Assembly (NCBI GenBank): GCA_016704305.1
Contig: JADJAL010000028.1
Span: forward strand, 13,715-77,714
Direction of reading: 5' to 3'
DNA from: Haliea sp.
Lineage (GTDB): Bacteria; Pseudomonadota; Gammaproteobacteria; Pseudomonadales; Halieaceae
DNA: 64,000 nucleotides
Every line of letters starts with the position of its first letter. Position 1 is the first letter of the stretch. Made by a program: the position numbers and the translations under genes. Shown here one piece after another: positions 1 to 10,790 of the stretch. Below the pieces are notes generated by a model that ran no database searches, was not told the origin of the DNA, and saw nothing but the letters and a program-made list of their open reading frames with translations.

Positions 1-188
1 TAACGTTGGGACACTACTGAGCAGTCATAATAGCTGAAAATTTGTCTTTTCAATTCGCATGTACTAGATTCAAACAACAATAACTCCCCGAGACGCATCT
101 TGGGGTCGCGCTTAATAAGGATGTTTATATGCCGAACACCGGATCTAGGCAGGCATAACCCCCATCATTCCTCTAAGACCTTACTCGG

Positions 189-2981
189 GTGCTATTTGCA
201 ATGTACTGTACTCTACCTTCGATAAGTAAAGCGATTTCATCAATCCCCGCTGGATTAATGTTTACTGGATTAAAACACCACCGGGCAGGACAAGCGCTAC
301 TCCTGATTTTGCTGGTGATGCTGTCCAATCAATTGAGGGCGCAGGGGTCTTTGATCGAAGACGGTATCGTAACGGGCAAAATAGCTGTAGTCTGGGAGAA
401 AGATGAATTTTTCTTCAATGCCTCTGCAGGTGAAGCTGTGCACATCCGAGTGGTGGAGACCGGCGGTGATACAGCGTTTACACCGGATTTCTGGTTGTAC
501 AACCCCGATGGAACTCTGGAGGATTATGCATACGGAAGCAACACAGTTGCGGCTCTGGATTGCTATTCAAGCGGTAGTTGCCGGCTGGAGCAAACGGCAC
601 CTGCGAGGATCCTGATTCCAGATGATGGGAATGGCTATCCGGGCAACTATGAAATCCATTTCAGTCGCATGCCCTATGCGAATGAGAATGGGCCTCTTTT
701 GAACAACGGGGTTGTCACCGACAAAATCGCGCTGGGTGACATTGACTCATTCACCTTCAAGGCCGATGCGGGGGATGCGGCGCATATTCGTATTGTGGAG
801 ACCGGCGGTGATACAGCGTTTACACCGGATTTCTGGTTGTACAACCCCGATGGAACTCTGGAGGATTATGCATACGGAAGCAACACAGTTGCGGCTCTGG
901 ATTGCTATTCAAGTGGTAGTTGCCGGCTGGAGCAAACGGGCACCTACAGGATCCTGATTCAGGATGATGGGAATGGCTATCCGGGCAACTATGAAATCCA
1001 TTTCAGTCGCATGCCCTATGCGAATGAGAATGGGCCTCTTTTGAACAACGGGGTTGTCACCGACAAAATCGCGCTGGGTGACATTGACTCATTCACCTTC
1101 AAGGCCGATGCGGGGGATGCGGCGCATATTCGTATTGTAGGGAGACCGGCGGTGATACAGCGTTTACACCGGATTTCTGGTTGTACAACCCCGATGGAAC
1201 CTCTGGAGGATTATGTGAGGAGCAACACAGTTGCGGCTCTGGATTGTTCCATTCAAGTGGTAGTTGCCGGCTGGAGCAAACGGGCACCTACAGGATCCTG
1301 ATTCAGGATGATGGGAATGGCTATCCGGGCAACTATGAAATCCATTTCAGTCGCATGCCCTATGCGAATGAGAATGGCTACCCGATTAACGGCGGATTGG
1401 TTGAAGGTAGCATAACTACTGGGGATATCGATTCATTTGTCTTTTACGCTAGTGCTGGTGATTCAGCATTTATCACAGTTCAGGAACCTAATGGTGATAC
1501 GAACTTTGTGCCGGATTTCTGGTTGTACAACCCCGATGGAACTCTGGAGGATTATGCATACGGAAGCAACACAGTTGCGGCTCTGGATTGCTATTCAAGC
1601 GGTAGTTGCCGGCTGGAGCAAACGGGCACCTACAGGATCCTGATTCAGGATGATGGTAATTTTTATCCTGGCGCCTATCAAATGCTCTTTAACGGCCCAA
1701 CACAGCCATCCTACCCCATAACGCAGTTTAGGCAGTTTAATTGGCCACTATCGCCATTTAATACAGTCCCGAATATTACCCAAGATTACTCCTGTGGCGA
1801 TGCGGCCTGTTTTGCATCACCGAAACACCATACTGGATTGGACCTGACGCCGACAACGACTAATTATGGTGTTTACGCTGCGGCGGCGGGCACTATTGTC
1901 GCCGCCAGAACCAGAACCAATTGTCCTACAACTGGAGATAAAACTTGTAACAGTGGGTTTGGAAATACCCTCGTGATCGATCATGGGACTGGGATATTTA
2001 GTCTATATGCACACCTGAAGCCAGGCAGTTTCCTAAGGACCAGCGGTTTTGTAGGTAAAGGAGAAAAGCTTGCAGTAGTCGGCCAGACCGGAAATGTTAC
2101 TGGCGCCCACTTGCACTGGGAGCTGAAAAATCATGACGGGCTATCAGACACTACCCTCTCACAATTTTCGTATACTGCCACGCATCCCGATAACTACGGC
2201 TATTTTGACCCTTGGGCACGCATGCAATCAACGGTTATTACGCCGGTCATAGTTAAAAGTGATTTCGCCGGACTTGTCGTAGAAAGTGGGCCAGGAATTC
2301 AATATTCTGACCTTACCACAATAAGTGACAAGCAAAGTTTTGTTGCATTCGCACGTCATACAACAGCAACTGGCGATATTTGGTATCGCATTCATCTTCC
2401 CTGTCAAGGAGCAAAAACATGCGCGGGTTGGATCAAAGGGAATTATCAGGGTATTCAATATTCTACGGAAATTGCCTCTGCTAATCAGCTGGAAGTCGTG
2501 GGTACTGGAATTGAAGCCGTAGGTACTGCAGTTAGTGGACTATCGGTCAGAGATTCTGTAGGTGGAACTGTTGTTGACAAGGTATACGATGGACAGCGCT
2601 TTGCAGCTTTGCGGACAGAGCCCCCTGGTCAGGGTTGTAGTAGCCTTTGGTACGAGATTGATACTCCGCAGTTTTCGCAAGGCGAAACAGGATGGGGTCT
2701 GTGGCGACTATGTTCATTTTATATCAGTAGATCCAGATTTAAATGATCCTGACCTAGATGGAATGGAAGGTGCTATGGACAACTGCCCTATTACGTTCAA
2801 CCCTGACCAACTCAATACTGATGGGGCTAACGATGGCGGTGACGTTTGCGACAATGATGATGACAACGATGGGTTGGGGGACAACAACGACAATTGCCCG
2901 TTGGCATTTAATCCGACCCAGACTGACGGTGATGGTGACGGTATCGGAGATATATGCGACACGCCGCCGGGTTGTGGTTAA
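189..2981 (+). pseudogene. Secreted M23 peptidase with PPC-like repeats, frameshifted
   Basis: This is a secreted, probably envelope-acting zinc peptidase. A GTG at 189 or ATG at 258 leads into a hydrophobic signal segment (ALLLILLVMLSNQLRA). Four copies of a roughly 114-residue PPC-like beta domain follow, with the recurring core FWLYNPDGTLEDYAYGSN. Next comes a LytM/M23 domain with HHTGLDL and HLHWE, which supply the H-x3-D and HxH zinc ligands, so lysis of peptidoglycan cross-links is the likely reaction. Two SH3-like segments and two thrombospondin type 3 calcium-binding repeats (DNCPxxFNPDQ, DxDxDGxGDxCD) end the protein. The reading frame is broken in repeat copy 3, where several indels between 1139 and 1250 sum to +2. 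It breaks again at the GGGG run 2694-2697, where removing one G restores GWVCGDYVHF. Whether this is true decay or consensus error in repeats cannot be decided here. Confidence 0.75.
349..1700 (+). repeat. Four tandem 342-bp coding repeats
   Basis: The marker ACCGGCGGTGAT begins at 459, 801 and 1145, a period of 342 bp (114 codons) plus 2 extra bases in the third copy. Copies 1 to 3 are nearly identical at the DNA level. Copy 4, near 1377-1700, has diverged in its first half but keeps the FWLYNPDGTLEDYAYG core. Such identity points to recent duplication or ongoing gene conversion. It also makes assembly errors likely. Confidence 0.9.
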
Positions 2982-2995
2982 AAAATTGTACGGGC

Positions 2996-3240
2996 TGGAG
3001 AGAGTGGCCAAGGCCAACGGTTTCTCCCTCCACACAGGGGTGAGTTGTGAAGGCCGTCGAAAAGACAACCGATAGCGACTATGTCGGTATTTCGCTCGTT
3101 CCGGTGTGGTTGTGCCACGCCTGTCAATCAGTTCCACGGGCAAGGTGGTCTACACCCTGAAAAACTCCAATCCGGACTGGATCGCTGCTCGGTCATGGAG
3201 ATATGTGGAAAGATCGCCTTTGAAGAAAGGGGAACGTCCT
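2996..3240 (+). mobile_element. IS91-type transposase relic
   Basis: Two short blocks in different frames resemble the C-terminal part of IS91-family transposases. The first, about 2999-3073, reads VAKANGFSLHTGVSCEGRRKD. The second, about 3108-3238, reads LSISSTGKVVYTLKN. In intact family members these blocks follow each other in this order. Here they are separated by a frameshift and a stop, and no HUH region remains. The relic starts immediately after the M23 gene. Confidence 0.5.
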
Positions 3241-3250
3241 CAATGAGGGA

Positions 3251-3411
3251 TCAGACTGTGCGAAAACCCAGCGCTCGACAAAAGGACCTGATGGTTTCCC
3301 AAAATATAACGCCGGAGAGTCGCCTCAAACTGGATATTCCCCGCGAAATTTCAAAGCAAGCGGTTCTCCGCACGATCAAAAAATTCCGTACTGAGTTTTC
3401 ACACAGTCTGA
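3251..3411. mobile_element. 161-bp MITE-like element with IS1182-type ends
   Basis: The left arm TCAGACTGTGCGAAAACCC (3251-3269) and the inverted right arm GAGTTTTCACACAGTCTGA (3393-3411) pair at 17 of 19 positions. The reverse complement of the right arm is identical over 19 bp to the left end of the IS1182-type element at 4667-4685. The interior has no coding capacity beyond chance frames. The element therefore looks like a non-autonomous derivative moved by an IS1182-family transposase. Confidence 0.7.
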
Positions 3412-3563
3412 CCACATAAGGGACATCTAACTTACTCTTGTAAATACCGTCCCAAGCTGTGTACGGAAGCAATGTCAATGGGTACCAGATAACCAAATGC
3501 TAGCCTTCGCATCCAGTGGTAACCTTTTCTGTGCAGCCATAAACCTGTCTAACGTAACAGTAG

Positions 3564-4439
3564 TTATTCTTTTCTTAGCCAAATGCTAGCACCCCTCTTT
3601 TTAAGGCATAGCGGCAAATGCTCTCTAAAAACAGCGTTCTGCGTTCGAACCATGTAGGAGTTCATTAGGAGAATGCGATAAGCATTGTTGTACTGCAAAA
3701 ATGCTCTCAGCAGGTAGGCTTCATTCCATGCCCGGCCCTCATAGCCCCAAGACTTTCTATACTCGAAGGGATAAGGGATGACATGAAAATGGACGACAAC
3801 CCCGGCGCTAGTCGGGACAGGATCTCGAAAAATATATAGTTCACATCGCTGTCAATCTTGCTGACATGGGTTGAGTCGATAAACAGGATGTCATTCGCTT
3901 GAAGCGCCTCAAATTCAACGACACCCACGTCTTGTAAGCGACAGGGAATCATACGTACCCTGTCCTTGTCCTCTGCCTTAATCAGTGACAACAAAAGTTT
4001 AGGGTATGGTTCAATAAACGTGGTTGCTATCTCGCCCCCAAAAAAAGTTCATTGGTATCCAAAGTCACGCAGGACGAATCCTAATCATTAGATGCAAAAT
4101 TATGGCATCGCAGTAGGGTAAGGTTGGATTGTCGAAGAAAAAGCGTAGCCCCTCAGCCTTTTCAGATTGAAAGGGCAACGTGTTATAAAACGGAATGAGA
4201 TTTTTTAGAGGCTGTAATTGTTCGTCCGCATGCAGGTCAACGCCCGGTATCTCCACGGGCATTTTGGCAAATATTCTTTCCTCATCTTTTCGTATCTCAT
4301 CCAAGCAGGGAATGGGTGAGTAAAAATGTCCTGGCGGCACGTAGAGCTGATCCAACTGCGAACGATAGCTGTCCCTTTCCTGCTCGAGCTGATCATACTG
4401 TCGCAGCTTGCGAATGATGGTTTTTATAGATTCACGCAA
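3564..4439 (-). pseudogene. Class I SAM-dependent methyltransferase, disrupted
   Basis: Three frames on the minus strand join into one protein. The N-terminal part, 4439-4065, carries PPGHFYSPIPCLDEIRKD and EKAEGLRFFFDNPTLPY. The middle part, 3994-3707, carries LLSLIKAEDKDRVRMI and DILFIDSTHVSKIDSDVNY. The C-terminal part, down to a TAA at 3564, carries WNEAYLLRAFLQYNNAYR. This order is typical of Methyltransf_24-like proteins often found in glycan or lipid modification loci. The glycine-rich SAM loop expected after LHLMIRIRP is missing, which indicates a short deletion. There are also frameshifts near 4030-4045 (T7 and G5 runs) and near 3760. The gene is almost certainly dead as written. Confidence 0.7.
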
Positions 4440-4663
4440 CGATTCTTCTCTTTTCTCCTGATGATACTCAGTTCAAATGAAAGATAACACGAAGCCATTG
4501 AACAGGCCTTGTCGGGCTTGCAATACTTATAACTCAATATAGACATATTGACCGCTTATGGCGAAGGCGGCAATTCCCGCTACAGGCCCAGCCATGACTG
4601 CTGATGGGTAGGATAGCGGGCATTGGATTGCGCGTTTTTGAATATTGATTTTGGACCCTAGCC

Positions 4664-6363
4664 ACCTCAGACTGTGTGAAAACTCCTCGACGAGATACAA
4701 TCTGACCTTCTTGCTGAGGGCCTGCCGTTATGAGTGGATTCATCGAGGGCGAAAGCCGATCACAGGCCACGCTGTTTCCTGAACTCATCGACGATTACAT
4801 TACTGAAGAAAACGCCGTTCGCGTAATCGATGTATTCGTGGATGAACTGGACCTGTCTGGTCTTGGATTCAAAACCCTTCCCGAAGCAACTGGCCGACCC
4901 GCTTACAATCCGGCCATGATGTTGAAGCTCTACATCTACGGCTACCTCAATCGCATCCAATCCTCTCGCCGCCTGGAGCGCGAAGCCGGCCGCAACGTGG
5001 AGTTGATGTGGTTGCTGGGCAAACTGTCTCCTGACTTCAAAACGATTGCTGACTTTCGCAAGAATAACGGCAAGGCCATTCGCCTGGTATGCCGGGAGTT
5101 TGTCATGCTGTGCCGCAAGCTGAACCTGTTCAGCGACGCGTTTGTGGCGACTGATGGCAGCAAGTTCAGGGCGGTGAACAACCGCAATCGCAACTTCAGT
5201 AAGGCCAAGCTCAAGAAGCGCGCCTGGAGCAGATCGACGACAGCATTGCGCGCTACCTGGGCGAGATCGCCAGTGCTGACCGGCGTGAAAGCGAAGCAAT
5301 GAAAACCAAAACGGACCGTCTCGAAAACAAAATTGCAGCACTTAAGGCGGAGATTCAAACCCTAAAAAACTCGAGGTTCAGATGCTGGAAAGCCTGACCA
5401 GCAGATATCGCTGACGGATCCTGACGCTCGAGTGATGTCGACCGCTGCTCGCAGCAAGGCTATCGTGGGCTACAACGTACAGGCGGCTGTCGATACCAAG
5501 CATCACTTGATTGTGGCACACGAAGTCACCAATGTCGGACACGATCGGGCACAGCTGTCCAACATGGCCTTGCAAGCGAAGGAGGCAATCAACTGCGATG
5601 AACTGACGGTAGTCGCTGACCGCGGTTATTTCAGTGGCGAGGAAATACTGGCGTGTGATCAGGCTGGCATCACTGCCTACGTTCCCCAAGACGCAAACAT
5701 CGAACAACCAGGCGCGGGGATTGTTCGGCAAGCGGGACTTTATCTATCACCCTGATGACAATGAATATGAGTGTCCGGCAGGAGAGCGATTGATCTATCG
5801 ATTCACGGGCCAGGAAGCCGGCAAGATCCAGCATCGCTACTGGAGTTCGGCTTGCCCAGGTTGTCGACTGAAAAAGCAATGTACGACAGCCGTCTATCGG
5901 AGGGTTGAGCGCTGGGAACACGAAGCGGTAATGGAGGCGATGGAAGATCGGGTGGATCGCAAAACCCGACTGTATGCGCATTCGCGGCAGTACCGTAGAA
6001 CACCCCTTTGGCACGATCAAGTCCTGGATGGGTCCCTCGCATTTCAGATGAAGCGACTTGAACATGTGAGCACGTAGATGAGCCTGCATGTGCTGTCCTA
6101 AAATCTCAAACGAATGCTGCAGATGTTTGGTGTTGGACCACAGATGGCGGCGATCAGGGGCTAGGAACCCCGCTATTGCGCTAGAAATCAGCGACCTGTG
6201 ATCGCCTCTGTGCGATTCACTGCGACAAATGTTGGAAAGCAAACCATCAACCGAAACAACCTGCGGTTCTACAAATCGCAATCAGTGCAACCTGAGCACC
6301 ATTGCTGGTCGGTTATTCGGTGAGGAAAGCTGAACATTGAGTTTTGACACAGTCTGACCTCAT
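4664..6363 (+). mobile_element. Degenerate IS1182-family insertion sequence
   Basis: The element is bounded by TCAGACTGTGTGAAAACTC (4667-4685) and, inverted, GAGTTTTGACACAGTCTGA (6339-6357), which match at 18 of 19 positions. It contains one decayed transposase. No clear target duplication is visible next to the ends. The 161-bp element at 3251 shares these ends. Confidence 0.8.
4730..6140 (+). pseudogene. IS1182-family transposase, multiply frameshifted
   Basis: The first frame, 4730-5302, gives the N-terminal domain (MSGFIEGESRSQATLFPELI) and the first catalytic Asp region FVATDGSKFRAV. The second, 5432-5755, gives TVVADRGYFSGEEI with the second Asp. The third, from about 5690, gives CPAGERLIYRF and the zinc-finger-like CPGCRLKKQC. 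A further shift near 5970 restores VEHPFGTIKSWMG with the catalytic Glu, and another gives the MSLHVLSYNLKRMLQ tail. At least four frame changes and a short deletion around 5370-5430 make it inactive. All three catalytic residues can still be recognised, so the decay is fairly recent. Confidence 0.85.
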
Positions 6364-6539
6364 AAGAGTCCTTCGCTATATCGAGACAAGGTTTAATCTG
6401 AGGATTGGCGGCCTATCCTGACAAAGAAAACTCCGACTACGTTGAGGTGGTCTCGGGCTTTCTAAGACTATTAACTTGTCAATATGAAATTCTACAAAGT
6501 GACGGGCATATCATAGTGGTCGCATTTTAAAAGAATTAC

Positions 6540-7685
6540 TTGATTTCATTGCTCCTGTTACTGGCAGCTTGTAGTGGAGGCAATAGTAATCGCGGTAACG
6601 ATGGTTCTGACCCGTCTGTGCTGACGGGCCAATTGATCGACAGCGCCGTGTCCGGCATACGTTTTGAAACCGACACCCGATCCGGAGTCACCGACAGCGA
6701 TGGCCATTTTCAGTACCTTGACGGCGAAATGGTGCGCTTCTACCTGGGTGACCTGTTGCTCGGTGATGCTATCAGCACTCCTGTGGTTACACTGTTCGAT
6801 CTGGTCGATGGCGTCACTCCATTCATTGGCAGTGCGCTCCGTCACGCAGTCTGCAATCCAAAGAAGGAGCCAAGCTTTAACTCAGTTATTAACCTGGCGG
6901 TATTGCTACAAACTCTGGACAGCGATGGTAACCCGGACAATGGAATTGATATAGCGTCTGGCGTCGCGGCGCTGTTCACGGCCAATAGTCTTGACTTAGA
7001 TCAGTCTTGGCAACATTTTGAGCATGACCATAGCTGGCGTGAGGTATTATCTCAGGCTAAGGCAGACGGGTTGCTGGAAAGTACACGACAGTTGCGTAAA
7101 CCTTGGCGGGCGATGGCCCATCTGTATGCAAGCCTGGGGATTGACAGCGAGCTGAGCCGACCTCGCGAGCGTATCGTAGATAACGGCCTAGAACCGAAAT
7201 ATATATTGAGTTTTAGGTACGACGACGAGGGAAAGTTGATTCGCTCAGAGTACGGCGACAACGCCCAAAGCACGCTAAGCCTTATAGAAACTTATTCCTA
7301 CGACGCCGACGGCAACCGGACTAGATCAGAGTAAGACTCCAACGCCGACGGCACGCCAGACACTATTAGATACTAAATCTACGCCACCGACGGCAACAGG
7401 ACTAGATCAGACTCCGACTACGGCGCCGATGGCGCCCTAGATCTAATCGAGACCTATACCTACGATGCCGACGGCAACAGGACAAGATCAGACTCCGACG
7501 ACAGCTACGATTCCCTAGATCTAATCCAGACCAATACCTACGATGCCGACGGCAACAGGACTAGATCAGAGTACGAGTACGACTACGACGCCGACGGCAC
7601 GCTAGAATTAATCTTCACCTATACCTACGACGCCGACGTAGATAGCTGGTTTTGGTTATTCAACGCCGAAATACTTTCAGTATGA
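6540..7685 (+). pseudogene. Lipoprotein with C-terminal YD-like repeats, two in-frame stops
   Basis: The only possible start after the upstream stop at 6528 is TTG 6540. It gives a very short signal ending in a lipobox-like LLAAC, so the true N-terminus may be lost. Residues 20-100 (VLTGQLIDSAVSGIRFET, GVTDSDGHFQYLDGE) match a carboxypeptidase-regulatory-like domain common in surface lipoproteins of marine Gammaproteobacteria. The frame then enters repeats of the form YDADGNRTRSEYD. TAA codons at 7332-7334 and 7374-7376 interrupt it, both where a Tyr (TAC) is expected. Beyond them the same frame stays open to TGA 7683-7685. No frameshift is needed, so two point mutations could account for the truncation. 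The 264-residue product ending at 7334 may still be made. Confidence 0.6.
7287..7640 (+). repeat. Five imperfect units of about 80 bp encoding DADGNRTRS
   Basis: The core GCCGACGGCAACAGGACTAG recurs with small variations near 7305, 7386, 7470 and 7546, with a shortened unit near 7628. Each unit encodes (I/L)ETYTYDADGNRTRSE(Y/S)D. The unit length varies between about 76 and 84 bp, and codon 3 positions remain in phase across the stops. Confidence 0.7.
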
Positions 7686-7768
7686 CTGACGGACAATAGA
7701 GAGTAAGGGGGCAGGTTACGGATTTCGAGGCTTACCCAAAGAATATGAGAAGTCTATCTGCTGGAGAC

Positions 7769-8949
7769 TGTAACTAAATCTGTGTAACTGCCTATTATTA
7801 GCCCATGTGATGGGTGAGGATAGGTAGCGTATGAACAAGAAAGAACTACAGGCAATCGCGCAGGCGGCGACCAAGAATATCAGGACCGAGGCTGATCTCA
7901 ACGAGTTCCGCCAAATGCTGACCAAGATCACGGTCGAGACGGCGCTGAACACAGAACTCGATGATCATCTGGGCTTTGCCCGGCATGAATCGTCTGGGTC
8001 GGGCAACAGCCGCAACGGTTATACCAGTAAGACCCTCCAGACCGAAGACGGCCAGTTTGAATTGAACACTCCGCGAGATCGGGCTGGCAGCTTCGCGCCC
8101 CAGTTGGTGAAGAAGCACCAGCGACGATTTACCTCCATGGATGACAAAATCCACTTCCTGTACGCGCAGGGCATGACCACCCGCGAGATTGTCACTACTT
8201 TCAAGGAGATGTATGGCGCAGACGTCTCTCCTGCGCTGATCTCAAAAGTGACAGACGCGGTGATTGAGCAGGTGATCGAATGGCAGTCCCGGCCGCTGGA
8301 CCCGGTCTATCCGATTGTTTACCTCGACTGCATCGTGGTCAAAATCCGGCAGGACAAGCGGGTCATCAACAAGGCGATCTATCTGGCGCTGGGTGTCAAT
8401 CTGGCAGGGCACAAGGAATTGCTGGGCCTGTGGCTTACGGAGAATGAAGGCGCCAAGTTCTGGCTGGGTGTGCTTACGGAGCTGCAGAATCGCGGCGTGA
8501 AAGACATCCTGATTGCCTGTGTGGATGGCCTCAAGGGTTTCCCGGAGGCGATCAGCACCGCCTTCCCTCACGCCCAAATCCAACTTTGCATCGTTCACAT
8601 GGTCCGCAACTCGATGAAGTACGTGCCGTGGAAGGAGTACAAAGTGGTCGCGGCTGACCTGAAGCGGATCTACCAGTGAGTCACCGAGGATGAGGCGCTG
8701 CTGGCGCTTGAGGAATTCGGCAAACGCTGGGACGAAAAATACCCGATGATCAGCCGATCCTGGCGCAGCCACTGGCACCATCTGAACACCTTGTTTCAGT
8801 ATCCGGAGGACATTCGCAGGGCGCTCTACACCACTAACGCCATTGAGTCCCTGAACAGCGTGATCCGCAAGGCCGTCACCAAGCGCAAGCTGTTTCCGAC
8901 GGATGATTCAGCGATGAAGGTGGTGTATCTGGCAACCCTTTCCCTATGA
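7769..8949 (+). mobile_element. IS256-family element, copy A, 3' truncated
   Basis: The left end TGTAACTAAATCTGTGTAAC at 7769 is repeated exactly at 17525, which fixes the element boundary. The transposase runs to 8949, where it loses the family's C-terminal tail and right inverted repeat. The bases after 8949 are not IS256-like. Confidence 0.85.
7831..8949 (+). pseudogene. IS256-family transposase with internal stop and lost C-terminus
   Basis: The mutator-type transposase starts at ATG 7831 (MNKKELQAIAQAATKNIRTE). It has the first catalytic Asp in PIVYLDCIVVKIRQD and the second in ILIACVDGLKGFPEAI. A TGA at 8677-8679 interrupts the frame after RIYQ, then the same frame continues with VTEDEALLALEEFGKRW. 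The catalytic Glu region YTTNAIESLNSVIRKA is present. The frame ends at 8949 in place of the usual tail of about 30 residues. Both defects would inactivate it. Confidence 0.85.
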
Positions 8950-9054
8950 GAGGCTGGATCATGCACTAATAGCTGCGAGAGACCTTGCTGTTATGCGCAT
9001 ACATAGGCCTCGGCCAAAGCCTAAAGCCTAGAGCTAATGAATTGAATATTAGCG

Positions 9055-9300
9055 AAACCATTCACTGTCGGTTTGTAGACGGCATTGATCCGTAAATCCT
9101 GACCCTGGCAATGCTTGCAGGGCGGTCTCCGATAGGGCCTCGCCCAGACTTCAATACCCCGGCTGCGTTTTACCCGTTCAATCTGAAGGCCGGGCATGCC
9201 TATAATCATTCCTGCGTGGGACATCGGTATTCTCCATTAAATTGATCGTCGCAAAATCAGTTTAATGAATGCCGGTGTCCCCCGTTAATGATGAAGAGCC
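9055..9300 (-). mobile_element. ISL3-family element, 5' end relic
   Basis: Reading leftward from 9300, the end GGCTCTTCATCATTAACGGG is followed by a transposase start at ATG 9224. The N-terminal sequence MPGLQIERVKRSRGIEVWAR and the zinc-finger part PPCKHCQGQDLRI are typical of ISL3. The similarity fades after residue 50 and the frame stops at 9021. Only about 250 bp remain. The element's outer end lies 8 bp from the stop codon of the downstream ANL gene. I see nothing recognisable in 8950-9020. Confidence 0.65.
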
Positions 9301-9308
9301 TCTTGATG

Positions 9309-10790
9309 TCAGTCACTCGCTCCATGCTCAGGAAATATCAGCTTCCTCAGCGCCATGCGGTCAATCTTGTGAGTACCAGTTGAAGTGCGCGGGAACTGCA
9401 TGAACAGCGCAATCTGTACCCGCTCGAATTGCGAAAATTCGTTATTGAGCTTATCCAGTTCCGATTGCTCGGGCCATTGCGCTGACTCTATCGCGATCAC
9501 CAGTTCAACGTAACCTTCGTCTTCGAGGCCGGAAAAGAGGCAAACGGAATCGACTCCCAGCCGATCCTGTATCTCCTGCTCTAACGGCGCCACCGAGAGT
9601 TTCTGCCCGAGATAATTGATCACATCGACACTGCGCCCCAGTATGCGAATGCGACCGTCGGCGCGTTGCACCGCCATATCACCCGGATAGAAGTAGCCGG
9701 ATCTGAACACGGTTTGGCTGGCCTGCGGGTTGTCCATGTAGGCGGAGCAATCAAGCTCTGTCAGCCCTATCCGCAGCTGTCCTTCCACGCCAACAGGGCA
9801 GGGATTGCCAGCCGCATCGACAATTTCAATCGTACGATACCCGGTGGGAAGCAGCCAGTGCAACTCATCCAGATCAGTAACCTTCGAGCGCAAAAGCATT
9901 GTATAAATCTCGGTGGACGCGTATGCATTCTCCAGATTCTTCGTAATGCGATTGATAATCTGCTCGGCCAGTTTGCGTGAAATAAACCCCCCGGTAACGA
10001 TAAGTTTGAAATCCTTCGCCGGAGTTGCTGCAGATTGGTCAGCCAAAAACGCCAGCAACTGCTGAACCTTGCCGGGAATCAATGAAGCATGGGTAATCCT
10101 GCTTTGAAGTAAATATTCATACCACTCGGGGCGCTGTTCGAGAATAACGCATCCCCCCAGCTGCCACGTAGCGAGCGGATTTCTGTATCCCAGCGCGGTC
10201 CACAGCCCGAAGTCGACACAGTGGTAAATCGTATCGGCACCAGCATAAGAATTGGACTGAATTCTTTGCGCATTGCGCTGCTGCTGTAGGTCTCCCCCCA
10301 AAAACACTTTCTTATACTTACCAGTGGTGCCGGATGTGTAAAGAATGTGGCCGCCTTCCACGCGGTTCCCCCCCAAGGAGGTAAGCCCGGACAAGTCGTT
10401 GTTCGTGAACACCGGGTTGGGAATGATGACAAGCCTGTTGTTCGCTCCGGCCTCTGGCTCGAGCGGGTATTCCAGTGCCTCACGCTCGGTGGTAACCATG
10501 CCCCAAAGATTGTTCAGCTCCAGCGCTTCTATCATTGCGGTCGATCGGACAGTCACGGTATGCAAGCCGAGTGCTTGCAATGCCAGGACGACTAACCAGC
10601 AGTCCAGTAAATTATGGACGATAACGGCGATGGTGTGGCCTGCAGGGAGTTCCTCTGTCTCTAAATGGCCAGCAGTTGCTCGTATCGCACCTGCAAATTC
10701 GGCATAACTGAAAGTTCTCCCGTTGTGCACAACCGCAGGTTTTGAAGGATTTTCACGTGCGTAGTCAGTGAGTATTTGCAGCCTCATCAT
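9309..10790 (-). CDS. ANL-superfamily AMP-forming acyl-CoA synthetase/ligase
   Basis: This enzyme of 493 residues would activate a carboxylic acid with ATP to an acyl-adenylate and probably pass it to CoA or a carrier. The adenylate-forming loop is YTSGTTGKYKK near residue 155. The A5-like motif is YASTEIYTM, the A7/A8 hinge is YPGDMAVQRADGRIRILGR, and the A10 motif is PRTSTGTHKIDRMALRK with its lysine slightly displaced. Length and motif order are normal for the family. The gene stands alone between mobile-element debris, so the substrate cannot be inferred from context. It is one of the few intact genes in the first 12 kb. Confidence 0.8.
   Translation of the reverse strand: MMRLQILTDYARENPSKPAVVHNGRTFSYAEFAGAIRATAGHLETEELPAGHTIAVIVHNLLDCWLVVLALQALGLHTVTVRSTAMIEALELNNLWGMVTTEREALEYPLEPEAGANNRLVIIPNPVFTNNDLSGLTSLGGNRVEGGHILYTSGTTGKYKKVFLGGDLQQQRNAQRIQSNSYAGADTIYHCVDFGLWTALGYRNPLATWQLGGCVILEQRPEWYEYLLQSRITHASLIPGKVQQLLAFLADQSAATPAKDFKLIVTGGFISRKLAEQIINRITKNLENAYASTEIYTMLLRSKVTDLDELHWLLPTGYRTIEIVDAAGNPCPVGVEGQLRIGLTELDCSAYMDNPQASQTVFRSGYFYPGDMAVQRADGRIRILGRSVDVINYLGQKLSVAPLEQEIQDRLGVDSVCLFSGLEDEGYVELVIAIESAQWPEQSELDKLNNEFSQFERVQIALFMQFPRTSTGTHKIDRMALRKLIFPEHGASD

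Noticed and set aside
349..1700. Regular repeats considered as a CRISPR-like or satellite array
   Set aside because: The 342-bp period is a multiple of three and encodes a repeated protein domain.
4760..5341. Minus-strand frame of 193 codons inside the IS1182 element
   Set aside because: It is the complementary shadow of the transposase; all recognisable motifs lie on the plus strand.
7287..7640. YD-like repeats considered as an Rhs toxin
   Set aside because: Only five short units, no Rhs core or C-terminal toxin domain, and a lipoprotein start.
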